A stretch of DNA of 64,000 nucleotides, taken from Siphonodentalium dalli. Taxonomy: Eukaryota > Mollusca > Scaphopoda > Gadilida > Siphonodentaliidae. The notes below the pieces were generated by a model. That model did not search any database and had not been told where the DNA came from. It saw only the letters and a program-made list of their open reading frames with translations. This document shows positions 47,248 through 59,278 of the stretch, piece after piece (the first letter of the stretch is position 1; each line of letters begins with the position of its first letter). The DNA lies in NCBI GenBank assembly GCA_032622095.1, contig CP136063.1:267771426-267835425 (forward strand). The letters run 5' to 3'. The translations under genes and the position numbers were made by a program.

Positions 47248-48289
47248 TATGTGATTTTGTTTCAGTTTCAGTTGTAAAGGCGAAGGCCTTACGGGCTTTT
47301 AACGAAATGCAGGCTGTGGGTGTGTGCTGACGCACGTATACATTAGGAAAGCACACACTCATATTAGTATGCTGTTATACCAAGACCCACATTCTTCTCA
47401 ATTCAGTTGGTGCACATTTGTTTGAGTATATATTATGCCAGTGCAATTTGTCCTTATCTCCCAAGGGAATGGTTTCTTGAAGTGGTTTCTCTGTACAATT
47501 GTGTTGACACATAGTCTCATATCAAATAATCGTATTGACATTGAAGTTCACATTGGAACGGGGATGTGTAACGTCTTTCAAAAACCAAACATTATATTAG
47601 TAAGCATTGACATCCCCATCACCTGGGTATCACCTGTTTTGGTTTAGACGGCAGCATTTCATTAAAAATATGTTTAATACAAATATCAACAATCATGCGT
47701 GACTAAAATGACCTGTTGATAGTATATTAATTGTCAGCAGCATCCCTGTGCATTACATAGTTTAGTATTGCATTATAATACATGTTCGGAGAGTAAAATA
47801 ACAAAATGCTAGGCATATATGAAAATTGAATAGCAGTCATTTAAATGGCAGTGTTATTTTCTCAGAAAACCTTGCATTTTACTGCTTTTAGCAACGAACA
47901 ATACAGCACAACGATGATGTCTCGAAGTGATATTTGAGAGCTTTTCCATTGCATTCAGTGTTACCGTATCATATACTAAGTCTTATCGGCCCACAACAGC
48001 TTGGGGCTTTGAATATCGGTTGGGTTGATGCTGTTTATGGAGCGAGTCTCACCCGGTTACTCTACTATGGATGACTTTACGCCCATAATCGTGGGCGGGA
48101 GTTATCTTGCTTGTATGTCTTCGGATTATGCCAAATTGAAGCGTTGTGTACACGGACATAGAGAGCAGCATTCCTTTCTCAAGCATGATGATATCAAACA
48201 CCCAAAAGGTCCATTAAATGCCAACAACAACGAGATTTAATACGAATCGTACGTGACACGTAATGACAACTGTATGCAACCGATACGAC
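47248..48289. other. Intergenic, nothing recognised
   Basis: AT-rich spacer. Open frames at 47435-47647 and 48025-48240 have no recognisable domain, and no splice context argues for them. A 12-base G run lies at about 47160, just upstream. Confidence 0.45.
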
Positions 48290-48420
48290 ACTGGCTGGTA
48301 CGGAGGTTCATACGGACCCTGGATTTTACGGACCACCAGTTGTTACGGAAGTTGGCTTATATGGACCTCGGCTGATACGGACCCTGGTTTATATGGACCC
48401 CGGCTGATACGGACCCAATT
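48290..48420 (+). repeat. Degenerate ~19-26-bp repeats (TACGGACC), left arm
   Basis: Repeated TACGGACC(C/A) and CGGCTGATACGGACCC phrases form a short minisatellite. A related array in reverse orientation lies at 49735-49845 (GGTCCGTATGAGCCA phrases), so the two bracket ~1.3 kb as an imperfect inverted repeat. Confidence 0.75.
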
Positions 48421-49734
48421 AAAATAAGCAATTTTATTTATATAATTATATTTATCTATAGAACATCAAAAGAGGTCAAATAGCGGTAAAATTTTAACAG
48501 GAAGATAACGGTGCGGGTTAAAACTAGAACTAGTGTCGGGGATGTTTAATTAGTAGAAGCAATATTAAAGTCGATTACCACAAAACGTAACACATACACG
48601 TTTATGTGCAGGCATTGATCACGCATATATACACAGACAGGCTATGGTCTTACTATCTCGTCCAAATACAGATACGATAGGCGAGAATCGCATGCGTTTT
48701 GATATGTCGATGCCGTCTGGAGAGTTTGGCGGGACCAGCATCCCGTCTCGATTTGCTCAGTCTACCCTTGATGCTATAGTGAAACGGACATCTTGTGGTA
48801 GCCGCGGGCGCTTATATATAGAGTTGTTTTTATGAGCCATCAGGCCCCCGCGGCAGCGGTCGCTGGCGCGACCTGACTGCCTCGATATCAATTTGAAAAA
48901 GGGGTGACGTTGCTTAACGCGCCTGCGGCGCTTCAATAACAGTTTGAATTTTGTGTTTCCCATTGTTAGACAGTGTGTTTATTACACGCTTCGCGTCCTA
49001 GAATCCGTGCATTAAAAATACAGGATTAGAAGGTTGATTTAGGCTCATACAGGGCGTGTTTGTCATGTGTGATGATTCTTTTATTTAAATAGTTCCAGTT
49101 TCATGGTTGAGGCGAACGTCATTTACGTCATTTTACGTCAACGAGATGCGTATGGAACTTACGTTCCATACGGATTTGTAAATATGGAACAGCAATAACG
49201 CTGTACTTCTAGGAACAAGCGTGTGATAAATAATAGATCAGACATGCACACCGAGAGCTGATCTCGATATGTTCTCACTCAGGGGGCAACCTCTTGAGAC
49301 CTGCTATTGGTGCATTGGAGCGCAGGTGATGTGTGTGTGTCAATGTCTAAAAAATGCATAACGTCAATCATTGAGCAATAGTTTGAGTTCAGACTGACGT
49401 ATAGTTCGTCAACCGCGAAGTCTCGCTAATTAAATTTCACAGTGGGAAACGTTGAACTAATCTTTCATATCTTAATTATCATCCATTGATGGAATCAGGT
49501 TAATATACACTCTTAAAACCTAAAGTACACTAGAGTACCTACGAATGTACCCAGCCGTGTAGAATACCAACATGTTGGTAGTTTGGAGTGCCTGTCCAGG
49601 TACTTCACATTTTTATTGCGATACCTATATGATTTTTTTTTTTAATTGATGATCGTGAATGTCGGTCAGTGGCCAACTTGTTGAATAAACCGTAAACAAT
49701 TTATTAATTGAAATATTGTTTTGTGTATAGGTAA
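48421..49734. other. Intergenic between inverted TACGGACC arrays
   Basis: A GC-rich pocket at 48800-48930 (CCGCGGCAGCGGTCGCTGGC) stands out from the AT-rich surroundings. No exon is recognised. It may be the internal part of an element delimited by the two inverted arrays. Confidence 0.4.
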
Positions 49735-49845
49735 CTCAGTCCGGTGTCCGTATACGTAATAAGCCAGGGTCCGTATGAGCCAAGGTCCGTATGAGCCAGG
49801 GTCCGAAACAGCCGGTGGTCCATAAAAGCCAAGGTCTAGGATGAA
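49735..49845 (-). repeat. Degenerate TACGGACC repeats, right arm
   Basis: GGTCCGTATGAGCCAAGGTC and similar phrases, inverse to 48290-48420. Minus-strand frames through it are repeat artefacts. Confidence 0.7.
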
Positions 49846-50156
49846 CTTCCTTTCCCCAGTGATTGTAACTGCTAATGTTAATTGTATATAAGTAAGCACA
49901 ATACGTGGGAGATATCAATGATATAGTATAAGAACATACAAGCATGATTAACAAGATCTTATTCTTAATTTGTTATGACTGGTAGTAACCATTGTATAGC
50001 CAATGAATAGTTAAATCTGTATCATCCCATAGTAAACAGTAGTTTGATACACGCCACAGACAAGGGTATCATGATATATCAGACCTCATTTGACCGCATG
50101 ATACCCCAACTCTTGGAATAACTACTCGTGTCTAAGATATATTGATTCACTCCCGC

Positions 50157-50555
50157 TTAACCCTTTACCCAACAGAACGGCCCTGTGCCAATGCATTCTC
50201 TTATATATGCGAGTCGACCATAGGTCGCCTCGCATATATAAGAGAATGCATTGGCTTAACACAAATTAAAAATGATAAAATTGTCAGAGAATGTAGAAAA
50301 ATATTATAAAAATTGTTAAAGAATTTTTTTTAGGCCAATGCATTCTCTTATATATGCGAGGCGACCTATGGTCGACTCGCATATATAAGAGAATGCATTG
50401 GCACAGGGTATAACTGTAACTATCACAATGTGGTCAATGAGCCGGTTCCAATGATATCCATATTTGTATGGTTCTATTGAGACAGACCGAAGATATTTTA
50501 GGCTGTTGAAGCTTTATTTGGCCGGTTTTGGCCGGTTTGTTGGGTAAAGGGTTAA
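50157..50555 (+). mobile_element. Double-hairpin piggyBac-like MITE, copy 3
   Basis: TTAA at 50157-50160 and 50552-50555, termini CCCTTTACCCAACA / TGTTGGGTAAAGGG, hairpins 50187-50255 and 50334-50402. Same orientation as copy 2. The long right subterminal arm (ATCACAATGTGGTCAATGAG; TTGAGACAGACCGAAGATAT) is well conserved. Confidence 0.9.
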
Positions 50556-51100
50556 ACAATTGAACCACCAACACCTCTGTTCATCTGCCTATTGTGTTTA
50601 CCGCAGTGCACGTTATTGAAACATAAATGTATAAAACCTCTGGACTCTTCATTGTTCCCGTACACCGCCATCTTCACACTTTCCACTGAACAACGGACAC
50701 GCCATGAACCGTGCCATGACGTCTTCGCTTGTTTTCATTAAGGTAACCAACGAAATAGGTCTAAATGAAACTAATCGGCATAAATAGCATGGGAATTCTT
50801 CGAAAGTTGTGAAGTAGCCAAATTTATTTTCATCTCGTTGGTCCAATGCCGATTCCGCACTTTAGCAATATCATCACATTTGCTAACCAGAAGCCACGTG
50901 GCAATCTCTCCAAAATCCATTCCCACGATCTTTGAGAAATCACTGATGGATATAGGCAACAATCTCGAGAACATATCTAAATATATATAAAAGAGTAGGA
51001 TCTGTCAGTCTGTCTGTTCGGGTTTTTCTCCCAGACCCCTAGACCGATTTCAACCAAATTTGGTATGGTGACACGGGGGTACCCCGGCGGAGGTTATATT
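50556..51100. other. Spacer with short minus-strand open frames
   Basis: Two overlapping minus-strand frames (50649-50846, 50771-50974) look moderately protein-like (for example DFSKIVGMDFGEIATWLLVSK), but they share the same bases in different frames and I recognise neither. Part of this stretch resembles 27244-27285, so it is probably a repeat. Confidence 0.35.
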
Positions 51101-51279
51101 ATTGTTTATTGACCTCCAAGTATGAAGAGCATATATACATATCAGTTACAGAAAATATGTGGTAACGAGACCATTGTAAGTGGACTATACACCAGCATCT
51201 ATTTACAAGGAAGGACATTGTATTCAAATGAAATTAAAACCTTTCTGTGAAATTGTTTTCACAGGAAAGAGGGAAGAAT

Positions 51280-52420
51280 TACAGCTTATTGTTTTTATAA
51301 CTGGAGACCTTAACGCCCGAACATAAGACAACGATGACTACATAACAGACGAAAGGTACCTTGACATACCGGAAATTGAACAAACCTCAGTGGACACATC
51401 ACTATACCTAGATTTGGCCGGTTTACCAAAAGAACGGTTTTAACAGGACAGAGTCCAAAAGTCACAGGGACAAAAAATTATTACAATTTTGCAAATGTTA
51501 TGAATTTTTCATTGCTAAAGGCCGAGTCGGAAACGATTTTGGTAATATTTTCTCTATTCCTAAATGACCTAGAGAAGTTTATGATAAACGAGGATATTGT
51601 AGGCCTCAAGAAAATATCAAATCAGATCAAAGAAGAATTGAATACTAATATGAAATTGCTTCTAGTTTTATATGCGGATGATACGGTGCCTATGGCTGAA
51701 ACCCTATAACAATTACAAAAAGAACTAGATTAATTCAGCAAGTATTGTAAGACTAGGAAACTTACTGTAAATATAAATAAAAAAGAAATCCTACTAATTA
51801 TTTCCAAACGTAGTCTACCACGTAACACTCATTTCAATTTAAATGGTATTCAACTTGGAGTAGTAAAAAAATCAATAATTTGGGAATCGAACACACAAAA
51901 TCTGGTTCGTATTCAGAACCAAAAACAACCATTGGCAACAAAAGGAAATCATGCAATATAGACCGTGAATCCAGAGGAAATTGCCTCTCAGCAGCCAACC
52001 AATTTGATCAACCCCCAATTATATGAGTTACGGTGAATATTGTCCAATAAGCGATATGGGAAAGTCCTCTATGATTTATCATTGAAACTTCTAAGTGAAG
52101 CAAATGAACTTCTCTCTAAGTGGACAAGAACATTCAAGAAATCTTAGCTAGCTGCGTCCAATTCCAATTATTGGCTGCTGGTAAATTGAACTCCAGACGA
52201 ATTTTTAGAACGAGAGAAAGAGGCCTTATCAGGAACTAAGTGGGCAACCGAACACGAGGTTAGATATAACGTATATTCAAACACGGTATCAATTTTGAAA
52301 AATATTTGGATACCCTAGAAAGTAGAAACAGAACTGAATTTTGTAGACTCAGAACAGCTAATCATAACTCTCAAGTCCCATCAACTCTAAACCAAGTATA
52401 TATGCACTCATGAAGAAAGT
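51280..52420 (+). mobile_element. Degraded LINE remnant with an endonuclease-RT deletion junction
   Basis: Fragments in plus-strand order: endonuclease GDLNAR (~51303) and the later segment around KGRVGNDFG in a shifted frame (~51515-51550); then directly the RT segment FSLFLNDLEKF and the catalytic LYADDTV (51667-51690) with LQKELD..FSKYCKTRKLTVN; then a C-terminal region with EKYLDTLESRNRTEFCRLRT (~52300-52360). Many stops and frameshifts. The part of ORF2 between endonuclease and RT block 5 is absent, so this is an internally deleted dead copy. Confidence 0.75.
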
Positions 52421-53329
52421 TAATAAAGATCTCTCAAATGTACATTCATCCTGATTACTCTCCACGTTACTTTACATGGTGCTTGGTTTTAAAAATGTCC
52501 TTGCTATCCCCCCTTTTAAGGACTTTGCTAACCCAATTTCCCAAAATTTTGATGGAGTCAAAATAAAGGATTTTGTTATCCTTCATCCCCTCTTCTGATT
52601 GGCTGAGAGTGCGTCACATGGCGGGCGATAAGTCACCATATTACACTCGAGGGTAACATTGTCTCAGTTACTGACCGCTCGGCTATTACCAGTAAACATA
52701 GAACTACGAAGAACTCACCACGCAGAGATTCTCTGACAGCTCTCTGATAATTTCGAAAAACACTGTTTTTATAAACCCCACTGTTTCATAACAACCGCGA
52801 ACTGTGGTGTTTGCTAATTTGCATAATTGTGTGTTTTTTTATTTGCTATTAAAGCACGCTATGTATAAATGGTGTTATCACAGACACATATCTGTTATAA
52901 GGTGTAATATTCCTATTGGACCTTTTTACATCAATAATAAAGACCGTGGGACAAATAGATAAACCTTATTATGCAGTTGGTATTTGCTGCAGACAATTGC
53001 ACATACGATGTACATACGTTACAACTACGTTTATGTGCTTGATCAAATAGCCACTCTTTGCTGTTTATCAATTGACTATTTCTTTTCTTCAATACATTCC
53101 TCAGACTTCAGAGAATACCCGTATGTTGCGTAACAATCTGTGACATATGTCAAATTCTTTTTGCACCACTACAACGTGTTAGTTTCACATTTTAGCAATC
53201 TGGAAATGAACACGTCTGTCGTTGCATGGCTACTCAACTTCGAAATTGCTTTGCTCCTCTTTCCTCTTTCCGTGAACGTCCTTTATGTCTGTATAGATGC
53301 TTGTATCATTTTACGTTTGCACCGAGAAG
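52421..53329. other. Intergenic, nothing recognised
   Basis: No repeats or exons identified. The rightmost ~150 bases on the minus strand may still be decayed RT sequence of the next LINE. Confidence 0.4.
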
Positions 53330-53745
53330 TTATCTCTTTTGTGATATCGTGATGTACACGACGAACAGTGCTGGCCCCAACACCTAGCCCTGATGATCGA
53401 TCTCACTGCTAACGTCTACCAATGATGATATATCTCCATTGGCTCTGGCCGATTGCCTCCGGTGTGTCAGAAACTTATGTAGCCATTGATGAATTGTTCC
53501 ATAATTCATTTGTGCGGGACAGCGTCAAAGGCTTTTCTGAAGTCGATGTATACTATGTTCTTCGTCTATGCATCTGGTGAAATCATCCTGTACATTCAAT
53601 ATTTGCGTGACATATGGTCGTTTTGTCCGGAATGCATGTTGGTGTTCTGAGAGCATGTTGTCTCGAATTATTCCATGAGTTTGTTGCTGATGATTTTTTT
53701 CGTTAATTTGCAGATTATGCTTGAGGCTAACGGGTCTGTAGTTTC
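53330..53745 (-). pseudogene. LINE reverse transcriptase fragment
   Basis: The minus strand reads NYRPVSL at the minisatellite edge, SIICKLTKKIISNKLME after a frame change, then VYIDFRKAFDAVPH (53560-53505), HKFLTHRRQSARANGDISS, and VLGPALFVVYI near 53345. Stops and at least three frame changes. The YADD block is not present. Confidence 0.8.
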
Positions 53746-56700
53746 TATAATTTAGGGTCCTTCTTACTATCAGCTAGTTCCTATAATTTAGGGCCCTTCT
53801 TACTATCAGCTAGTTTCTATAATTTAGGGTCCTTATTACTATCAGCTAGTTTCTATAATTTACGGTCCTTCTTACTATCAGCCAGTTTCTATAATTTAGG
53901 GTCATTCTTACTATCAACTAGTTTCTATAATTTAGGGTCCTTCTTACTATCAGCTAGTTTCAAAAATTAGGGTCCTTCTTACTATCAGCTAGTTTCTATA
54001 CTTTAGGGCCCTTCTTACTATCAGCTAGTTTCTATAATTTAGGGCCCTTCTTACTATCAGCTAGTTTCTATAATTTAGGGTCCTTCTTACTATCAGCTAG
54101 TTTCTATAATTTAGGGTCCTTCTTACTATCAGCTAGTTTCTATAATTTAGGGGCCTTCTTACTATCAGCTAGTTTCTATAATTTAGGGCCCTTCTTACTA
54201 TCAGCTAGTTTCTATAATTTAGGGTCCTTATTACTATCAGCTAGTTTCTATAATTTAGGGTCCTTCTTACTATCAGCCAGTTTCTATAATTTAGGGTCAT
54301 TCTTACTATCAACTAGTTTCTATAATTTAGGGTCCTTCTTACTATCAGCTAGTTTCAAAAATTAGGGTCCTTCTTACTATCAGCTAGTTTCTATAATTTA
54401 GGGCCCTTCTTACTATCAGCTATTTTCTATAATTTAGGGCCCTTCTTACTATCAGCTAGTTTCTATAATTTAGGGTCCTTCTTACTATCAGCTAGTTTAT
54501 ATAATTTAGGGTCCTTCTTACTATCAGCTAGTTTCTATAATTTAGGGGCCTTCTTACTATCAGCTAGTTTCTATAATTTAGGGCCCTTCTTACTATCAGC
54601 TAGTTTCTATAATTTAGGGCCCTTCTTTCTATCAGGTAGTTTCTATAATTTAGGGTCCTTCTTACTATCAGCTAGTTTCTATAATTTAGGGTCCTTCTTA
54701 CTATCAGCCAGTTTCTATAATTTAGGGTCCTTCTTACTATCAGCTAGTTTCTATAATTTAGGGTCCTTCTTACTATCAGCTAGTTTCAAAAATTAGGGTC
54801 CTTCTTACTATCAGCTAGTTTCAAAAATTAGGGTCCTTCTTACTATCAGCTAGTTTCTATAATTTAGGGCCCTTCTTACTATCAGCTAGTTTCTATAATT
54901 TAGGGTCCTTCTTACTATCAACTAGTTTCTATAATTTAGGGTCCTTCTTACTATCAACTAGTTTCTATAATTTAGGGTCCTTCTTACTATCAGCTAGTTT
55001 CAAAAATTAGGGTCCTTCTAACTATCAGCTAGTTTCTATAATTTAGGGCCCTTCTTACTATCAGCTAGTTTCTATAATTTAGGGTCCTTCTTACTATCAG
55101 CTAGTTTCTATAATTTAGGGCCCTTCTTACTATCAGCTAGTTTCTAAAATTTAGGGCCCTTCTTACTATCAGCCAGTTTCTATAATTTAGGGTCCTTCTT
55201 ACTATCAGCTAGTTTCTATAATTTAGGGCCCTTCTTTCTATCAGCTAGTTTCTATAATTTAGGGTCCTTCTTACTATCAGCTAGTTTCTATAATTTAGGG
55301 TCCTTCTTACTATCAGCTAGTTTCTATAATTTAGGGTCCTTCTTACTATCAGCTAGTTTCTATAATTTAGGGTCCTTATTACTATCAGCTAGTTTCTATA
55401 ATTTAGGGACCTTCTTACTATCAGCTAGTTTCTATAATTTAGGGTCCTTCTTACTATCAGCTAGTTTCTATAATTTAGGGTCCTTCTTACTATCAGCTAG
55501 TTTTTATAATTTAGGGTCCTTCTTACTATCAGCTAGTTTCTATAATTTAGGGTCCTTATTACTATCAGCTAGTTTCTATAATTTAGGGCCCTTCTTACTA
55601 TCAGCCAGTTTCTATAACTTAGGGTCCTTCTTACTATCAGCTAGTTTCTAAAATTTAGGGTCCTTCTTACTATCAGCCAGTTTCTATAATTTAGGGTCCT
55701 TCTTACTATCAGCTAGTTTCTAAAATTTAGGGTCCTTCTTACTATCAGCCAGTTTCTATAATTTAGGGCCCTTCTTACTATCAGCTAGTTTCTATAATTT
55801 AGGGCCCTTCTTACTATCAGCTAGTTTCTATAATTTAGGGTCCTTCTTACTATCAGCTAGTTTCTATAATTTAGGGCCCTTCTTACTATCAGCTAGTTTC
55901 TATAATTTAGGGTCCTTCTTACTATCAGCTAGTTTTTATAATTTAGGGTCCTTCTTACTATCAGCTAGTTTCTATAATTTAGGGTCCTTATTACTATCAG
56001 CTAGTTTCTATAATTTAGGGCCCTTCTTACTATCAGCTAGTTTCTATAACTTAGGGTCCTTCTTACTATCAGCTAGTTTCTAAAATTTAGGGTCCTTCTT
56101 ACTATCAGCCAGTTTCTATAATTTAGGGTCCTTCTTACTATCAGCTAGTTTCTATAATTTAGGGCCCTTTTTACTATCAGCTAGTTTCTATAACTTAGGG
56201 TCCTTCTTACTATCAGCTAGTTTCTAAAATTTAGGGTCCTTCTTACTATCAGCCAGTTTCTATAATTTAGGGCCCTTCTTACTATCAGCTAGTTTCTATA
56301 ATTTAGGGCCCTTCTTACTATCAGCTAGTTTCTATAATTTAGGGTCCTTCTTACTATCAGCTAGTTTCTATAATTTAGGGTCCTTCTTACTATCAGCTTG
56401 TTTCTATAATTTAGGGTCCTTCTTACTATCAGCTAGTTTCTATAATTTAGGGTCCTTCTTACTATCAGCTAGTTTCTATAATTTAGGGTCCTTATTACTA
56501 TCAGCTAGTTTCTATAATTTAGGGACCTTCTTACTATCAGCTAGTTTCTATAATTTAGGGTCCTTCTTACTATCAGCTAGTTTCTATAATTTAGGGTCCT
56601 TCTTACTATCAGCTAGTTTTTATAATTTAGGGTCCTTCTTACTATCAGCTAGTTTCTATAATTTAGGGTCCTTATTACTATCAGCTAGTTTCTATAATTT

Positions 56701-57013
56701 AGGGCCCTTCTTACTATCAGCTAGTTTCTATAACTTAGGGTCCTTCTTACTATCAGCTAGTTTCTAAAATTTAGGGTCCTTCTTACTATCAGCCAGTTTC
56801 TATAATTTAGGGTCCTTCTTACTATCAGCTAGTTTCTATAATTTAGGGCCCTTCTTACTATCAGCTAGTTTCTATAATTTAGGGCCCTTCTTACTATCAG
56901 CTAGTTTCTATAATTTAGGGCCCTTCTTACTATCAGCTAGTTTCTATAATTTAGGGTCCTTATTACTATCAGCTAGTTTCTATAATTTAGGGTCCTTCTT
57001 ACTATCAGCTAGT
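53741..57013. repeat. 36-bp minisatellite, ~90 copies, derived from LINE coding sequence
   Basis: The 36-bp unit contains TCTATAATTTAGGGTCCTTC; variants are GTCC/GCCC, CAGCTAG/CAGCCAG/CAACTAG, TATAATTT/TAAAATTT, and a 34-bp form with CAAAAATTA. On the minus strand it reads LADSKKDPKL followed by a stop and K: the same codons as the adjoining linker (RSTQRDFEKKLADSKKDPKL) at 57013 rightwards. The array therefore grew from the LINE ORF2 linker in multiples of 12 codons. Confidence 0.93.
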
Positions 57014-57250
57014 TTCTTTTCGAAATCCCTTTGTGTTGATCGATATTCATGCATGGCTTTCTTTCTAGCTTTGACGTATCTTTTGTAGCAGCAATTTTAT
57101 CACAGATGTAGTTTTTCCATTGTTGTGTTTTTCTTTCACTGCGTTTAGTGCTTGCATTGCCATCCGTGTCTGTTTTTTAGTATTTGACTTCATTTTAGCA
57201 TATGTTATATTCTTCGTTTGACTTGCTGCTACAGTGATTACACTGTTAGT
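57014..57250 (-). pseudogene. LINE ORF2 linker, seed of the minisatellite
   Basis: The minus strand reads KAMHEYRSTQRDFEKKLADS directly into the first minisatellite unit. Further upstream are Lys/Arg-rich frame fragments typical of the region between endonuclease and RT. Decayed. Confidence 0.65.
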
Positions 57251-57329
57251 GAGTCATCTTATTGCCATCCTTCATTCAGATCTTCTCGTATTGCATCATA
57301 ATCTCCATTGTGCTATTGTATCCTGCTAC

Positions 57330-57690
57330 TATTTACGCGCGCCGCGTGCATGCTAATGTACACATTCTTGTTTCGCCTGGGGGCTGCCATAGCGGTGGAG
57401 GTTCTATTTATAGAATGTTAATTATTGGGACACATTAAAAGTTGTAGTGCGACCCCAAGGCCGAGCTGTAGTGCGACCCCGAGGACGAGCTCGGTAAAAG
57501 GTGTAGTTGAGAATTTCAATTTCGTTTATTGACGTTTACATTATGTCAATAATGTTGATTTTTGGTTTGTGATAAGTTATGCCAATTACAATCATGGGTA
57601 TATAATATATGATCTTGAGCGCGTTACCATTTCCGACTATGGTTTTCTTGTCTCTTCTGTGTAGCAAATGAAGCTAACAGCTAGTATATG
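57330..57690 (+). repeat. Dispersed ~350-bp repeat, copy 1
   Basis: Contains CGCGCGCCGCGTG, a TCTATTTATAGAATG block, tandem TGTAGTGCGACCCCAAGGCCG / TGTAGTGCGACCCCGAGGACG and the end ATGATCTTGAGCGCGTTACC..GGTTTTCTTG. It matches 57980-58310 in the same order and orientation, and its end also matches 30247-30295. Confidence 0.7.
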
Positions 57691-57741
57691 GTGGCCGATT
57701 TTACATAGCGGTGGTAGGTTACTCAGGTGAGATATCATCAG

Positions 57742-57965
57742 TTATTCGTTAGTGAAGATTACATGTAGGTCTAACAGAGAATTCTTCTGTCCGTCTCTTT
57801 GTCTAATCCGTTTGACTACGTGTTGGTGGGAACCAGCTTCTCCGATTTTTTGTAAGAAGACAAATTCAGCACTTTCTTCTGATGTAGCAGAATTGTTTGT
57901 CTCCCAGTTGATCTCTTTGTAATTGAAGTCTCCAGCCAAGAATATGAGAGCCCGTCCTTAGTGCG
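57742..57965 (-). pseudogene. LINE endonuclease C-terminal part
   Basis: The minus strand reads ALIFLAGDFNYKEINWE, FVFLQKIGEAGSHQHVVKR and LLDLHVIFTNE, the catalytic-Asp (GDFN) and downstream blocks of the APE endonuclease. Open for ~70 codons to a stop at 57742. Confidence 0.8.
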
Positions 57966-57979
57966 GTGGTGTGTATTAT

Positions 57980-58310
57980 CTTGGTTATTTCGCGCTCCGC
58001 GTGTATAATGAATCGCTGATTCTTGGTATACATTGGCCATGGGCGTTTTATTTATAGAAATGGGTATTTTTGGGACGGATTAAAAGTCGAACTTCGACCC
58101 GGAGGTCGAGTCCGGTAAAATGTATAGTTGGGAATTCTGGTGAGATGCATGAGAAACCTTCAGTGATAAGCCGTATATAGTTTGAAGGATTAGTTGTTTT
58201 AACGGAATTATGAGTTGTTCATTCGTGAAATCAATATAGTTTATATTCTATAATTACAATCATGGGTATATAATATATGATCTTGTGCGCGTTACCATTT
58301 CTGACATTGG
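57980..58310 (+). repeat. Dispersed ~350-bp repeat, copy 2
   Basis: Homologous to 57330-57690: CGCGCTCCGCGTG, GTTTTATTTATAGAAATGGG, TCGAACTTCGACCCGGAGGT and ATGATCTTGTGCGCGTTACC. It separates the two endonuclease fragments. Confidence 0.7.
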
Positions 58311-58545
58311 TTTTCTTGTCTTTGATGTTTAGTTTATTGCTGCAACAGACTGATTCAATATCGTCGCTGTTTGTGAGTTATTCAACGATGTCGTCCTTTA
58401 ATTTATTGACAACATATATTGCGACTCCTGGCTCTTTTCTCAGTCCTCTGGTAAACATATCATATCCTCACTCGATCCGCATATCATTAAGAGATATAGA
58501 TACTTAATTGCGGCTATTACTAACCATCTATAGATACTTACTTGT
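58310..58545 (-). pseudogene. LINE endonuclease N-terminal part
   Basis: The minus strand reads GYDMFTRGLRKEPGVAIYVV and NKLKDDIVE, a stop at 58380, then LTNSDDIESVCC. The G-V-A-I-Y-V block is typical of LINE APE domains. Confidence 0.75.
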
Positions 58546-58571
58546 GTACCGTACACGCCCATCGAGCACAC

Positions 58572-58755
58572 ATTTACGTTATATAAATCTTATTACTGAA
58601 CTGACCACGGGCCCACCATTATGTTATATATAAATCTTATTACTGAACTGACCACGGGCCCACCATTATGTTATATATAAATCTTATTACTGAACTGACC
58701 ACGGGCCCACCATTACGTTATATAAATCTTAATACTGAACTGACCACGGGATCAA
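58572..58755. repeat. 44-48-bp tandem repeat, 4 copies
   Basis: AAATCTTATTACTGAACTGA starts near 58585, 58632, 58680 and 58724, followed in each copy by CCACGGGCCCACCATTA (last copy diverged). Confidence 0.93.
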
Positions 58756-59278
58756 CATGATGATTACAACGACAAAATAACCGAGATATTCCGAAATTAA
58801 ACACAAAATAAAAAATCTACATTAAAAAAAAAGCGATTCTTTCCGAAGAAATTTAAATTGACTAAATAACGGAAATATTCAGAACTGAAAAAAATAATTA
58901 AAAAAATGACTCTTTTTTTTCTGGAATAAGCTATTATAAACAATGTCAGAAGGAGAACTTCGGGTGATTCTTTGATAATTACTGCAGCTAATTAGTCTCT
59001 TTTATTCAGCACTGAGTCCACGTTTGATTAGGCCAGTTTGATTGTTCTGTCTTTAATGTTAAAAGACCAGACCCAAAATGTCATTGTGCATGTCAGTGAT
59101 AGTGTCATAGCGATAAAATATCTTCTAGGAGGGGGTATTGTTTATCTTTGATTTTTCACCTCTTCTAATATGTTATTCCTTCCCGTCCTTGTTTTTAGCT
59201 CTGCCTGGATGGCCGTGGGTTATCTGTTCTGGTGTAATATCTCGGGCTATTACTACACATTCAAGGTTACTTTCTTGT
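58756..59278. other. Spacer within the LINE region, nothing recognised
   Basis: AT-rich with A/T runs. Possibly the 5' part of LINE ORF2 or the ORF1-ORF2 interval, too decayed to read. Confidence 0.4.

Noticed and set aside
50649-50974. Two protein-like minus-strand frames, one containing FRPISLVTLMK
   Set aside because: They overlap in different frames, have no supporting motif beyond a short RT-like phrase, and the DNA resembles a repeat near 27250.
53741-57013. Coding minisatellite protein
   Set aside because: Each minus-strand unit carries a stop codon in the LINE frame, so it cannot be translated through.
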